This document shows, piece by piece, positions 7,385 to 8,209 of a stretch of DNA of 8,209 nt. The stretch comes from Myxococcales bacterium (GTDB lineage Bacteria > Myxococcota > Bradymonadia > REDH01). The stretch is taken from assembly GCA_018970625.1 (NCBI GenBank), contig JAGWVZ010000138.1, positions 1 through 8,209 on the forward strand, written 5' to 3'. The notes under the pieces are model-generated. The model did not search any database. It was not told the origin of the DNA and saw nothing but the letters and a program-made list of their open reading frames with translations. Numbering within the stretch: position 1 is the stretch's first letter; each line of letters opens with the position of its first letter. Position numbers and translations under genes: made by a program.

Positions 7385-8209
7385 ATGAGCGACGAGACGA
7401 AAGAAGGTGGTGGTCTGAGCGAGGCACAGAAATTGTGGCGTATTCGTCACTCGGCCTCGCACGTGCTCGCGACCGCTGTACTGGAAGTGTTTCCGGACGC
7501 GAAGCTGGCGATCGGCCCGCCGATCGACAACGGCTTTTATTATGATTTTGAGTTGCCACGGAATCTGACCCCGGATGACCTTGAAGTGATCGCCGAGCGC
7601 ATGAAGCGCCACGTGAAGAACAACGACGAGTTCAAGACCTGGGAAGTACCGGTACCCGAGGCGATCGCGTATTTCACCGAGCGCGACCAGCCGTATAAAG
7701 TAGAGTTGATTCAGGACCTTGCCGCCAAAGGCGAGACGCAGGTTCGATTCTTCCAGAATGGTCCCTTCGTGGACCTTTGCGCCGGACCACACATTCAGCG
7801 CACAGGCGGATGCAAGCACTTCAAGCTGCTGCAGGTGGCCGGTGCCTACTGGCGTGGTGACTCCAACCGGACCATGCTGCAACGCATCTACGGCACGGCG
7901 TGGAAGACGGCCAACGACCTCAATAATCACCTCGAGATGCTGGAAGAGGCCAAAAAGCGCGACCACCGCAAGCTGGGGCGCGAGCTGGACCTGCTCAGCT
8001 TCAACACCATCTCTCCCGGCGCCGTTTTCTGGCATCCGAAGGGGTGGACCATTTATCGCGAATTGCAGCGCATGTCGCGCGAGATGCACCTCTCGGCCGG
8101 CTATATCGAGATTTCGAATCCGGTCATTTATAACAAATCACTCTTCGAGACATCGGGTCACTGGGAGCACTATAACGAGCACATGTTCAAGCTCGAGAGT
8201 GAGGGCGAT
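7385..8209 (+). CDS. thrS: Threonyl-tRNA synthetase (N-terminal 275 residues, runs off the right edge)
   Basis: ThrRS charges tRNA-Thr with threonine in the cytoplasm and clears Ser-tRNA-Thr with its editing domain. The open frame starts at ATG 7385 and continues to the last base with no stop. Residues about 15-190 are the second-additional/editing domain: His22 and His26 in RHSASH, and Cys132 and His136 in DLCAGPH match the four editing-site residues, with the same spacing as in the E. coli enzyme. From about 195 the class II catalytic core begins (LGRELDLLSF, then PKGWTIYREL and ETSGHWEHY of the motif 1 region); motifs 2 and 3 and the anticodon domain lie beyond the window. The usual N-terminal TGS domain (about 60 residues) is missing: an in-frame TAG at 7355 limits extension, and the only alternative start is GTG 7379. 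GAGAG at 7375-7379 is a plausible ribosome-binding site. It is divergent from the deacetylase gene. Confidence 0.96.
   Translation, partial: MSDETKEGGGLSEAQKLWRIRHSASHVLATAVLEVFPDAKLAIGPPIDNGFYYDFELPRNLTPDDLEVIAERMKRHVKNNDEFKTWEVPVPEAIAYFTERDQPYKVELIQDLAAKGETQVRFFQNGPFVDLCAGPHIQRTGGCKHFKLLQVAGAYWRGDSNRTMLQRIYGTAWKTANDLNNHLEMLEEAKKRDHRKLGRELDLLSFNTISPGAVFWHPKGWTIYRELQRMSREMHLSAGYIEISNPVIYNKSLFETSGHWEHYNEHMFKLESEGD

Noticed and set aside
7085..8089. Minus-strand frame of 334 codons antisense to thrS
   Set aside because: The plus strand here encodes unmistakable threonyl-tRNA synthetase; the antisense frame is its shadow.

Overview
The window is GC-rich and tightly packed. It holds seven genes: two are cut by the window edges and one is interrupted by an in-frame stop codon. 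A lipoprotein-type signal peptide on a very large NlpC/P60 protein and the overall codon style suggest a Gram-negative, high-GC bacterium, perhaps of the Myxococcota or a related deltaproteobacterial lineage. That placement is a weak inference, because nothing here is a phylogenetic marker except the partial threonyl-tRNA synthetase.

Layout from left to right. (1) Positions 1-268 (+) encode the C-terminal end of an EthA-like flavin monooxygenase. (2) After 226 bases without a convincing gene, 495-3737 (+) encode a 1080-residue predicted lipoprotein. It has SH3-like regions, a complete NlpC/P60 cysteine peptidase core, a beta-rich linker and a second Cys/His/Asp-containing domain that looks papain-like. 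(3) Positions 3841-4272 (-) encode a small DoxX-like four-helix membrane protein, convergent with the lipoprotein gene. (4) A 246-base divergent spacer has an operator-like inverted repeat, followed by a classical short-chain dehydrogenase/reductase at 4519-5286 (+). (5) Convergent with it and only 19 bases away is a two-gene minus-strand operon: a polysaccharide-deacetylase-like enzyme (7188 down to 6226), whose stop overlaps the start of a GNAT acetyltransferase (6229 down to 5306) in an ATGA junction. The GNAT frame is broken by one in-frame TGA at 5993-5995 just before its acetyl-CoA-binding motif. (6) A divergent spacer of 196 bases holds an 11-base direct repeat and two mutually exclusive small hairpins. 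It is followed by thrS at 7385 (+), which runs off the right edge and lacks the usual N-terminal TGS domain.

The genes do not form one obvious pathway. The lipoprotein (wall peptide cleavage) and the deacetylase/GNAT pair (removal and addition of acyl groups on a sugar polymer or a small molecule) could all act on the cell envelope. The monooxygenase and the SDR are typical of ketone, lipid or xenobiotic oxidation. thrS is a housekeeping gene. The two items most worth following up are the second peptidase-like domain of the lipoprotein and the in-frame TGA in the GNAT gene. I saw no tRNA, rRNA, CRISPR array, insertion sequence or phage gene.
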